From: Fidelibacterota bacterium | GTDB lineage: Bacteria; Fidelibacterota; JAANXI01 | NCBI GenBank assembly: GCA_018263365.1 | Contig: JAANXI010000136.1 | Coordinates: 16,502 to 22,290 of the forward strand | DNA length: 5,789 bases | Direction of reading: 5' to 3' | Part shown: positions 1 through 5,789 of the stretch, one piece after another | Layout of the letters: each line of letters opens with the position of its first letter | Numbering within the stretch: the first letter of the stretch is position 1 | Program-made: the position numbers and the translations under genes | Notes under the pieces: generated by a model | Databases searched by the model: none | Told to the model about the DNA's origin: nothing | What the model saw: only the letters and a program-made list of their open reading frames with translations

Positions 1-1176
1 CTACAGGTTGTTATTCAAATGGAACAAATCGCCTCGGATGATCCCCGGTCGAGTGTTGGCGAGGAGGTCACCATGGTATTTCCTATCGATAATACCATCG
101 AAGGGGACGTGACCATGAAACCATTGCAATTTGACAGGATCATTGCCGCTATCGAAAAGCAGTTTCCGCCGATTGAGCAGACCATCGATAAGATTCCGGA
201 GGGCTTTTCGGGCCTGGGATTTCAAAAAGTCCGCCTGATCACCAATTTTTATAACCAAATCCCCATTGATACCGTTTTACTCCAGCTCCAGTTTGTTGGA
301 AACAGCGCCGTCGGCGGCCAAAAGGTACTGGATCTCCAGGATGTCAGACTGGCGACGCCGGTGAATACGGATATCGGGAACGCAAATTATGCTTACACTG
401 AAATTGTGTTTCGGTCTGATTCCCTGGTCAGGGTTTTTCATGGCGGCCAACTTGTGCAACAGCAACAAACCAACCTTGCGATTCAGGATCTGTTAAATGA
501 TGTCCCGGACAGTATCCAGGTCTCAGCAAATGCCACGCTGAACGGGACTGCCACGCTGACACCCGGCGATTCCCTGTGGGGAGATTTTGCAATGGAAGCC
601 CCGTTTTTCGTTGCCATTACCGACACGATGCGGTTTATCCCGGTGGACAGCACCCAAATTGATACACTCCAGCCGGATACCCGAGCTCAGTTGAAGAACA
701 CCCTCTCCTTTATTGAATTGCGCACAGATATCGAGAATCATCTTGGATTTCAGGGGGCGATGTCGCTCTTAGTTTCAAACAAGGGGCTGTTTCCCCTACT
801 TGGCACTGCGAATACAAGTGATTCCACTTTCCAAATACGTAACGACTCCCTATACATCAATGGCGACAGTATCGCATATAGTTTTATTGATACCCTGTTC
901 AGAGTGACGTTACCGGCGATTAACCGGTTTACAGAACCCGGGCCGGAAGATAGTATTGATTACAATTTTGTGGCCGAAAGCGGTTTTACCATGGATACGA
1001 CTATCGTATTTGACGCCGCTGATACCACCAAGGTCAATATCCTGACCAGCGATATGATTTACTACACCAAGCCGCTCATCCAGTTTTATCCCACGCCACA
1101 GCCTATTTCGATTCGTCCGGAGGATTATATCAGTTTTCGATCGCGGGTGACTTTCCGTATCAAGGTGGGAGATTGA
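1..1176 (+). CDS. Beta-rich envelope/secreted protein of unknown function, 5'-partial
   Basis: The reading frame is open from the first base of the window and ends at TGA 1174-1176, giving 391 visible residues. The first in-frame ATG, at 19, has no Shine-Dalgarno sequence and is not followed by a signal peptide, so the true start almost certainly lies to the left. I do not recognise the family. The visible part alternates hydrophobic residues, is rich in Asp, Ser, Thr and Asn, has no cysteine and no membrane segment, and reads as stacked beta-sandwich domains of an exported protein. Two stretches share a loose pattern of an Asn followed by a hydrophobic strand, near codon 80 (ITNFYNQIPID) and codon 240 (LRTDIENHLGF). 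They may mark two related modules. The protein ends in a strand-like tail (SRVTFRIKVGD). It sits 5 bases before an outer-membrane barrel gene on the same strand, so a shared operon and an envelope role are likely. It could instead be a periplasmic or surface adhesin-like protein. The coding status is secure; the function is unknown. Confidence 0.85.
   Translation, partial: LQVVIQMEQIASDDPRSSVGEEVTMVFPIDNTIEGDVTMKPLQFDRIIAAIEKQFPPIEQTIDKIPEGFSGLGFQKVRLITNFYNQIPIDTVLLQLQFVGNSAVGGQKVLDLQDVRLATPVNTDIGNANYAYTEIVFRSDSLVRVFHGGQLVQQQQTNLAIQDLLNDVPDSIQVSANATLNGTATLTPGDSLWGDFAMEAPFFVAITDTMRFIPVDSTQIDTLQPDTRAQLKNTLSFIELRTDIENHLGFQGAMSLLVSNKGLFPLLGTANTSDSTFQIRNDSLYINGDSIAYSFIDTLFRVTLPAINRFTEPGPEDSIDYNFVAESGFTMDTTIVFDAADTTKVNILTSDMIYYTKPLIQFYPTPQPISIRPEDYISFRSRVTFRIKVGD
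1164..1171 (+). promoter_or_regulatory. Ribosome binding site for the barrel gene
   Basis: GGTGGGAG lies inside the last codons of the upstream gene. Its GGGAG core (1167-1171) is 10 bases before ATG 1182. This supports ATG 1182 over the in-frame TTG at 1173, which is only one base away from the core. A second purine run, GAGG at 1175-1178, is only 3 bases from the ATG and is probably too close to act alone. Confidence 0.5.
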
Positions 1177-1181
1177 GGTCC

Positions 1182-2504
1182 ATGAAGCGCAACCTCCGTA
1201 ACCTGCTCGTGCTGATTCTTTTGCTCCCGGTGATAATTAGCGGCCAGGCGCGTCAGAATGCGGTAGAAACGAGTCTCGCCGGAACATATACGGTACATGG
1301 TCGGGGCGTCGATGTGGTTGGTTGGAATCCGGCAAATTTGGGCTTCGCCGCAGAACGCCCGTTTTCCTGGTCGATCATGAATATCAACGGGGGCGTGCAC
1401 AACAATGCGTTTTCTATCGTTAAATACAATAACTATAGCGGCCAGAATCTGGAAGTCGGCAACCGCAAAGCCAATCTGCTGAATTCCATCTCCAACAATG
1501 GCTGGCGCTGGACCGTGGATATCCATTCCTCCGTTCCGGCGGTTTCCTTTTCCATGGATAACTGGGCGTTCACCTCTGATTTACTGCTGGTCAACGATAT
1601 GAGCATTCCGAAGGACATCTTCAATTTCGTATTTCTGGGCAATTCCGAGAATGATTCCCTGGTATTTGATTTTACCCAGGAGACTCTGGCGCTGGGAATG
1701 CATTCCTTCTCCTTTGCAATCCCGTTTGAAGGCTACTCTATCGGCATATCATTGAAATATCTGAACGGGTTTTATTATAGCGGCCTCCAATACCAGGAAG
1801 GTTCGCTGCAAACGACGCCGGAAGCCATCACCGGAGTACTCCAGTACAGGGAACGGGAAGCAGTAGGCGGCAACGGCGTGGCCGTTGATCTGGGAGTTAC
1901 CACAGAGGAGTTCGAACACTGGCAATTCGGACTCGCTGTGAACAATATTGGCGGACGAATGTACTGGGGAGATGAGACGCCAACTGCGAAATTTGTGTCG
2001 GGTGTCTTTGGGGCATTTCTTCCTATAAAAGAGGTCGCCCGAACCACCGATTATTTTTACGGACTTGACAGCCTGAACGGTGAAAAACTCTATGTGAGTA
2101 GTTTTAATGATTTGGTGGTGGACAGCACAGACCGTTCTGTCGGGACCGGGCAGTTCTCTATTAAATACCCGACACTCCTGCGCATGGGCGGCTCGTATTA
2201 TTTCCGCGACCAATACACAAAAGTGATGATGGATTTTCGGGCCGGGTTCCAGGATCGGTTCTTTACTGTGAACCGGTGGATTTGGAGCGCAGCACTGGAA
2301 TGGAGGCGTCAACCGTGGTTCCCGGTTCGTACCGGTATCGCCTGGGATGGCAGCGATTATACGCAATGGGGTCTCGGATTTGGCGTGGAAACCGAACTGC
2401 TGGAGTTCAATTTTGGCATGTCATTCGACCGGGGAATGTGGATTCATACTTTGCAGGGGTTAACGGTTTCGCTTGGAATAACCTACAGAGTTTTACCGGA
2501 GTAA
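1182..2504 (+). CDS. Outer-membrane beta-barrel protein, DUF5723/PorV-like style
   Basis: This 440-residue protein begins at ATG 1182, chosen because it places a classic signal peptide at the N-terminus: basic MKRNLRN, then the hydrophobic stretch LLVLILLLPVIIS, with cleavage probably near SGQA (residues 20-23). There is no lipobox cysteine. Mature residues 30-55 (GTYTVHGRGVDVVGWNPANL) match the opening of FCB-group barrel proteins, where a 'whole-genome-style' G-x-D-x-x-x-x-NPA motif follows the signal peptide. The rest is a run of amphipathic, aromatic-rich strands with Gly turns, such as YSIGISLKYLNGFYYSG near 185-201, the strands near 340-430, and a closing strand GLTVSLGITYRV. This is typical of an outer-membrane barrel. 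Its length fits DUF5723, PorV and FadL-like proteins. Likely roles are a surface protein anchor or a small-molecule channel; the sequence does not decide. It follows the preceding gene by 5 bases and probably shares its transcript. A barrel fold is well supported; the exact family is inference. Confidence 0.85.
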   Translation: MKRNLRNLLVLILLLPVIISGQARQNAVETSLAGTYTVHGRGVDVVGWNPANLGFAAERPFSWSIMNINGGVHNNAFSIVKYNNYSGQNLEVGNRKANLLNSISNNGWRWTVDIHSSVPAVSFSMDNWAFTSDLLLVNDMSIPKDIFNFVFLGNSENDSLVFDFTQETLALGMHSFSFAIPFEGYSIGISLKYLNGFYYSGLQYQEGSLQTTPEAITGVLQYREREAVGGNGVAVDLGVTTEEFEHWQFGLAVNNIGGRMYWGDETPTAKFVSGVFGAFLPIKEVARTTDYFYGLDSLNGEKLYVSSFNDLVVDSTDRSVGTGQFSIKYPTLLRMGGSYYFRDQYTKVMMDFRAGFQDRFFTVNRWIWSAALEWRRQPWFPVRTGIAWDGSDYTQWGLGFGVETELLEFNFGMSFDRGMWIHTLQGLTVSLGITYRVLPE

Positions 2505-2511
2505 ACCGGTG
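2494..2511. terminator. Small hairpin between convergent stop codons, possible weak bidirectional terminator
   Basis: ACCGG (2495-2499) and CCGGT (2506-2510) form a perfect 5-base-pair stem around the loop AGTAAA, which contains the end of the TAA stop of the barrel gene. A T-G wobble at 2494/2511 can extend it. The stem sits between the TAA at 2502-2504 and the TAG of the opposite gene at 2512-2514. No strong U-run follows on either strand, so it would be a weak intrinsic terminator at best. It is the only obvious candidate in the 7-base gap. Confidence 0.25.
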
Positions 2512-3600
2512 CTATTTCGGCGTTCGGATAAGCAGTATTATACCGCCGATAATAAAGATAATATTTCCCATCCAGACCGATAGCAATGGCGGGAGCAATC
2601 CCTTGAATCCCATCACTTGACCTACTTTAATAATGGCATAGTAAGCGAAAATAATGAACAGGCTCAGTCCGGCGCCAAACGCCAGGCCCCCGCTTCGCTG
2701 GTTGGCGACGAGCGGCAGCCCAAAGAGCACGACTACAAAGTTAGTAAATGCAAATGCCAGCTTGTAATGCAGGTTCACCACCCACTTCCGGGGATCAATG
2801 CCCAGATTCCGCAGTTGAGTAATGAAACTCGATAGCTCTCCATAATCCATTTGCGCCGGGTCAATCGCCTCTTTGAGTAGCTCATTCGGTGTGACATTTA
2901 ATGCCACATGCAATGTCCCCGGATCGGACGCGACAACATGTTCGGAATCCTGAGCAGTAAATTCCCGCACGACATAGTCAGAAACAGCCCAATTGTCGAG
3001 TGAATCATTGAAGATAATTTTACTGGCATCGATGCGCTGGGTGATCCGGCCGGATTCCAGATACTGTATGGAGACATGATTCCCGACCATTGAACTGCCG
3101 TTAAAATGATCGATGACTACATTCCTGTTCGGCGTATCCTGCACGAAAATATCATCCCGGCGGAGATTTTGCTTGGGCGGGCGTTTTTTGATATACCGAT
3201 CTTTGTACTGTTCCAGTTTTCGATCCGTATGCACTTTCACCTGGTCATCAAAAATGAATGAACCGCAACTGATAAAAAACGCCAGGATAAGCAGCGGAGC
3301 CGTAATCCGGTACAGGCTAACGCCGGTGGCCTTCATCGCCGTTAATTCATTGCTGCGTGCCAGCGTTCCAATGCTGAAAATGCTCGCAATGAGCATGGAC
3401 ATCGGCAGAGCAGTGCTGATGAAAAACGGCAGATTGAGCGCATAGTAAGTCAGTATTTGGCTTCGGTTTAAGCCTGCATCGATGAACTTGTCGACGTTTT
3501 CTACTACATCAATAACCAGAAAGATGGCCAAAAACGCCATCATGGAATATAAAAGCAGACTGAGGAACCGGCGAAGCAGGTATTTATCCAAAAGTTTCAT
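2512..3600 (-). CDS. lptG: LptF/LptG family permease, LptG-like
   Basis: This 362-residue inner-membrane protein fits the YjgP/YjgQ (LptF/LptG) family, whose members form the LptB2FG ABC exporter that lifts lipopolysaccharide off the inner membrane towards the periplasmic bridge. The family start is conserved here as MKLLDKYLLRRF, so ATG at 3598-3600 was chosen over an upstream in-frame TTG at 3642. Three N-terminal membrane segments (about 13-33, 56-80, 101-117) are followed by a periplasmic beta-jellyroll region (about 120-250) and three more segments (about 281-298, 305-325, 334-357). The cytoplasmic coupling-helix motif ARSNELTAMKATGVSLYRI follows segment 2 (about 81-99). The opening with LDKY, V-D and KFID resembles LptG more than LptF, but the F/G choice is inference. 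In family members a Pro is common shortly after the Lys at position 280 before segment 4; here that region reads KLAFAF. No second permease gene or ATPase lies beside it. The stop is TAG, and it faces the barrel gene tail to tail. Confidence 0.93.
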   Translation of the reverse strand: MKLLDKYLLRRFLSLLLYSMMAFLAIFLVIDVVENVDKFIDAGLNRSQILTYYALNLPFFISTALPMSMLIASIFSIGTLARSNELTAMKATGVSLYRITAPLLILAFFISCGSFIFDDQVKVHTDRKLEQYKDRYIKKRPPKQNLRRDDIFVQDTPNRNVVIDHFNGSSMVGNHVSIQYLESGRITQRIDASKIIFNDSLDNWAVSDYVVREFTAQDSEHVVASDPGTLHVALNVTPNELLKEAIDPAQMDYGELSSFITQLRNLGIDPRKWVVNLHYKLAFAFTNFVVVLFGLPLVANQRSGGLAFGAGLSLFIIFAYYAIIKVGQVMGFKGLLPPLLSVWMGNIIFIIGGIILLIRTPK

Positions 3601-3620
3601 GCGGAAAACTACAATTTCCG
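3601..3620 (-). promoter_or_regulatory. Hairpin in the leader next to the lptG-like start codon
   Basis: CGGAAA (3602-3607) and TTTCCG (3615-3620) are perfect inverted 6-base arms around a 7-base loop. On the minus-strand transcript this hairpin ends one base before the ATG, exactly where a Shine-Dalgarno sequence would normally be, and no clear Shine-Dalgarno sequence is otherwise present. It may reduce or modulate translation start. It could also be chance, since the stem is short and half A-U. Confidence 0.3.
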
Positions 3621-3689
3621 TGCAGCAAAGACAACGAAACAATGCATCTGCAGTCCCTCCGAAACCACGACGTACAAGGCAAGTTTCAC

Positions 3690-3718
3690 TTTACTTTGTG
3701 TCCCGGCTTCTCTAACAT
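3690..3718 (+). promoter_or_regulatory. Candidate sigma70-like promoter for the antiporter gene
   Basis: TTTACT (3690-3695) and TAACAT (3713-3718) are separated by 17 bases, and each matches the sigma70 consensus at 4 of 6 positions. Transcription would begin around 3725, leaving a leader of about 30 bases. In FCB bacteria promoter consensus can differ (for example a TAnnTTTG -7 element in Bacteroidota), so this call is tentative. Confidence 0.3.
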
Positions 3719-3756
3719 TATGGCGATTTTACCTATGCTTCTTTAATCAACGCAAA

Positions 3757-5670
3757 ATGCACATCACTTTGAAGCGATTCTCACTTATACTACTCAGTCT
3801 GCTGATAATAGTCCCTGTTGACTACCACCTGACCGCTGCAGAGGATGTTAAACCCTCACTCCCTAATGTGATATTGAAGGGCGTCGAATTTTCGTTTACG
3901 CTCACAAATCTGCCCGATTCAGCAGATATTAGTATTGCCGGAGAAAATCTCAGTGGTACTCCACAAAAAGTTAAAAGCCATACCAGCGATTCACTTACCG
4001 TCTCAAATTTAGAGTATGCCAGGTCAGGGAAGCAGTCAATCCAGTGGGAAATTAACGGCGCTACCTATTCCAAAGATGTGCGGGTACTTCCCGGTATACT
4101 GAGCCTGTTACCGCCACTCCTGGCTATTTTCATGGCGCTGATTACCCGGCAGATTCTGATATCATTGGCCGGCGGTGTGTGGCTGGGCGTTATTTTTCTA
4201 CAGGACTATTCCATTCTCAAAGGATTACTTCGGTTCCTGGATACCTACCTCATTGAGGCCGTGACTGATCCGTCTCATGCCTCAATCATTGTGTTTACCC
4301 TGGCATTCGGTGGCATGGTAGGCGTGCTTGCCAAAAACGGCGGGATGCAGGGTATTGTGGATAAAATATCAGAATATGCTTCCAGCAACCGGAGCGGCCA
4401 ACTGTCTACCATGATGATGGGCATTCTGATTTTCTTCGATGACTATGCCAACACACTGCTCGTCGGCAATACGATGCGCGTTCTCACGGATAAATTGCGT
4501 ATTTCCCGGGAGAAACTGGCGTACTTGGTAGACTCGACTGCCGCCCCCGTCACGTCCATTGCCATTATCAGCACCTGGGTCGGCTTTGAGATCGGCCTCA
4601 TGCAGGAGGCACTGGTCAGCGTGGGCATTCACGAAAATATTTATCTTGTCTTTCTGGAAACTATCCAGTTCAGATTCTATAGCATTTTCGCACTCTTTTT
4701 TGTTTTTCTGATTGGCTGGACACAACGGGACTTCGGACCAATGCTGAAGGCCGAAAAGCGAAGCGTCGAGACCGGCGAAGTACTGCGCGAGGGAGCTAAT
4801 CCGCTGACTGATACCTCCGAACTGGAAATTCCGGAAGGCATTCCGTACCGCTGGTATAACGCGATACTTCCGATCGGGACGGTCATCCTGGTAATGCTTG
4901 TGGGATTGTACTATAACGGATTACAGTCAATGAGCGCTGGAGAAAGCGGCAAGTTATGGCAGGTCATTGGGAACGCTGATTCATTTCAGGTGCTCATTTG
5001 GGCGTCTTTTAGCGGCTCGATTGTGGGGGTAATACTGTCGGTTGGGCAAAAAATTCTCTCGATCAATGAGGCAGTTGAGGCATGGCTGGGCGGAGTCAAA
5101 GCTATGATGTTAGCGGTTGTTGTCCTGATCCTGGCGTGGTCGCTTAGCCGGGTCTGCGGAGAAATTCAGACCGCCGAATACATTATCGACATTACAGAGG
5201 GGATTCTCCGCCCGGAGATTGTACCGGTGCTGACCTTCCTGACAGCCGCTGTCGTGAGCTTTGCCACTGGAACATCCTGGGGCACGATGGCGATTCTCAT
5301 TCCTATCGTAATTCCGTTGATGGCGAATCTGCTTCAGGCGGATGGGGTAACGGTAGTGAACGCCCAAAGTTTCCTTGCGACATTCGCTGCCGTGCTCTCC
5401 GGCTCAGTTTTTGGTGACCATTGCTCGCCGATTTCCGATACGACCATCCTGTCCAGCATGGCGTCGGGTTCAGATCACATCGATCACGTGAATACGCAAA
5501 TACCGTATGCCATAACGGTAGGAATCGTCGCAATTCTGTTCGGGTATTTACCGTCCGGATTTCACTGGAATTGGGGGATCTTCTTTATAATGGGGGCGGC
5601 AGTACTCGTCGGGTTAATACTGTTTGTCGGAAAGCCTATCCAGGCCCGTGAGGATGTGGAAATTTCCTGA
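3757..5670 (+). CDS. nhaC: NhaC-superfamily Na+/H+ antiporter with N-terminal signal peptide and beta domain
   Basis: This 637-residue inner-membrane transporter belongs to the NhaC superfamily (COG1757), which exchanges Na+ for H+ or, in relatives such as MleN, couples ions to small-molecule exchange. Hallmarks are clear: FDDYANTLLVGNTMR at 227-241, DSTAAPVTS at 259-267, SFATGTSWGTM at 501-511, and the C-terminal signature GDHCSPISDTT at 553-563 with SD-HIDHVNTQIPY after it. About a dozen hydrophobic segments run from residue 112 to 625. Unlike classic NhaC proteins of about 450-500 residues, it begins with a signal-peptide-like stretch (1-28, KRFSLILLSLLIIV then TAAED) and a soluble, strand-rich segment (about 30-110) resembling a small Ig-like domain, which would lie in the periplasm. 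ATG 3757 is the only start that retains this signal sequence; no Shine-Dalgarno sequence precedes it, only A-rich AATCAACGCAAA. The gene appears monocistronic, divergent from the permease and convergent with the next gene. Ion specificity cannot be read from the sequence; other substrates are possible. Confidence 0.93.
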   Translation: MHITLKRFSLILLSLLIIVPVDYHLTAAEDVKPSLPNVILKGVEFSFTLTNLPDSADISIAGENLSGTPQKVKSHTSDSLTVSNLEYARSGKQSIQWEINGATYSKDVRVLPGILSLLPPLLAIFMALITRQILISLAGGVWLGVIFLQDYSILKGLLRFLDTYLIEAVTDPSHASIIVFTLAFGGMVGVLAKNGGMQGIVDKISEYASSNRSGQLSTMMMGILIFFDDYANTLLVGNTMRVLTDKLRISREKLAYLVDSTAAPVTSIAIISTWVGFEIGLMQEALVSVGIHENIYLVFLETIQFRFYSIFALFFVFLIGWTQRDFGPMLKAEKRSVETGEVLREGANPLTDTSELEIPEGIPYRWYNAILPIGTVILVMLVGLYYNGLQSMSAGESGKLWQVIGNADSFQVLIWASFSGSIVGVILSVGQKILSINEAVEAWLGGVKAMMLAVVVLILAWSLSRVCGEIQTAEYIIDITEGILRPEIVPVLTFLTAAVVSFATGTSWGTMAILIPIVIPLMANLLQADGVTVVNAQSFLATFAAVLSGSVFGDHCSPISDTTILSSMASGSDHIDHVNTQIPYAITVGIVAILFGYLPSGFHWNWGIFFIMGAAVLVGLILFVGKPIQAREDVEIS

Positions 5671-5672
5671 GA

Positions 5673-5789
5673 TTACTGAGACGGGCGGGGATCGGTTAAA
5701 AAGGAAACGGCGGCGCCGGCATTCTCATTCCCAAGCAATAGTTTCACCTGCTCAACCTTCTTTTGGCTCGCTTTCGTGATAATAAACTT
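5673..5789 (-). CDS. C-terminal end of an unidentified protein, 5'-partial
   Basis: On the minus strand one frame is open from the right edge for 38 codons and ends at TAA (complement of 5673-5675). The other two minus-strand frames are closed by stops within 15 codons. The peptide begins KFIITKASQKKVEQVKLLL and continues through a Gly/Ala-rich turn to end in DPRPSQ. It looks like a charged amphipathic helix followed by a short tail, which is a natural protein composition. The plus strand also has a long open frame here, but it reads as Arg-rich and is not convincing. If real, the gene faces the antiporter tail to tail with only 2 bases between stops, matching the tight convergent spacing seen at 2504/2512. 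The family cannot be recognised from so short a piece. Confidence 0.55.
   Translation of the reverse strand, partial: KFIITKASQKKVEQVKLLLGNENAGAAVSFLTDPRPSQ

Larger units (their letters stand above)
3601..3756. other. Divergent intergenic region
   Basis: These 156 bases separate the minus-strand permease from the plus-strand antiporter and must carry the signals for both. No tRNA, small ORF with a ribosome site, or long repeat is visible. For the plus strand the best promoter-like pair is TTTACT and TAACAT (listed separately). For the minus strand a weak pair can be read as TTGCGT (complement of 3750-3755) and TAAAAT (complement of 3726-3731) with an 18-base spacer. That pair would overlap the antiporter leader and give the permease a leader of over 100 bases. 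Overlapping promoters would couple the two genes' control, but this is speculative. Confidence 0.5.

Noticed and set aside
1173..1181. TTG at 1173 as the start of the barrel protein
   Set aside because: It overlaps the previous stop codon, is one base from the ribosome-binding core, and adds only three residues before the natural signal-peptide start at ATG 1182.
1125..1526. A 133-codon minus-strand open frame spanning the junction of the first two genes
   Set aside because: It overlaps both well-supported plus-strand genes, and its composition shows no domain or signal peptide. It is a shadow frame.
1871..1887. Perfect 7-base inverted repeat CAACGGC-GTG-GCCGTTG
   Set aside because: It lies mid-gene in the barrel protein with a 3-base loop and no U-run, and is explained by the codons for GNGVAVD. 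Probably incidental.
1749..2366. A 205-codon open frame on the minus strand inside the barrel gene
   Set aside because: It lies wholly antisense to a gene with a clear signal peptide and barrel pattern. Its translation is rich in His, Pro, Arg and Cys with no recognisable domain, as expected of a shadow frame.
3601..3642. N-terminal extension of the permease from TTG 3642
   Set aside because: The extra 14 residues (with three cysteines) precede the conserved family start MKLLDKYLLRRF and have no ribosome site.
5695..5725. GC-rich palindromic stretch around GGCGCC after the antiporter as a terminator
   Set aside because: It has no proper loop and no U-run following it, and it falls inside the probable minus-strand coding end.
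1..5789. CRISPR arrays, insertion sequences, tRNA/rRNA genes, toxin-antitoxin or defence cassettes
   Set aside because: Reading both strands showed no direct-repeat arrays, transposase motifs, terminal inverted repeats, tRNA-like cloverleaf sequences or recognisable defence proteins.

Overview
The window looks like ordinary chromosomal DNA of a Gram-negative-type (two-membrane) bacterium with roughly 50% G+C. Three things point there: an LptF/LptG-type lipopolysaccharide export permease, a secreted outer-membrane beta-barrel protein, and a NhaC-superfamily antiporter that starts with a signal peptide. The barrel protein, the Asp/Ser/Thr-rich secreted protein and the antiporter's extra N-terminal domain suggest the FCB side of the tree (Marinimicrobia, Calditrichota, KSB1 or Bacteroidota-like lineages). 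This placement is inference from protein style, not proof.

Layout: (1) 1-1176 (+), the 3' part of a large beta-rich protein of unknown function, running in from the left edge. (2) 1182-2504 (+), a signal-peptide-bearing outer-membrane beta-barrel protein (DUF5723/PorV-like style), 5 bases after gene 1 and almost certainly in the same operon. (3) 2512-3600 (-), an LptG-like permease, convergent with gene 2 across a 7-base gap that carries a small hairpin. (4) 3601-3756, a divergent intergenic region that must hold the control signals for genes 3 and 5. (5) 3757-5670 (+), a 637-residue NhaC-family antiporter with an N-terminal signal peptide and a small predicted beta-sandwich domain. (6) 5673-5789 (-), the 3' end of a further gene entering from the right edge, convergent with gene 5 across a 2-base gap.

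How the genes fit together: genes 1 and 2 are probably an envelope/surface pair, with the barrel in the outer membrane and gene 1 a likely secreted or envelope-associated partner. LptG would form the inner-membrane end of the LPS bridge with LptF and LptB encoded elsewhere. The antiporter exchanges Na+ and H+, or a related substrate, across the inner membrane. No mobile element, CRISPR array, tRNA, rRNA or defence cassette is visible. The least described parts are the gene 1/gene 2 pair and the N-terminal extension of the antiporter.
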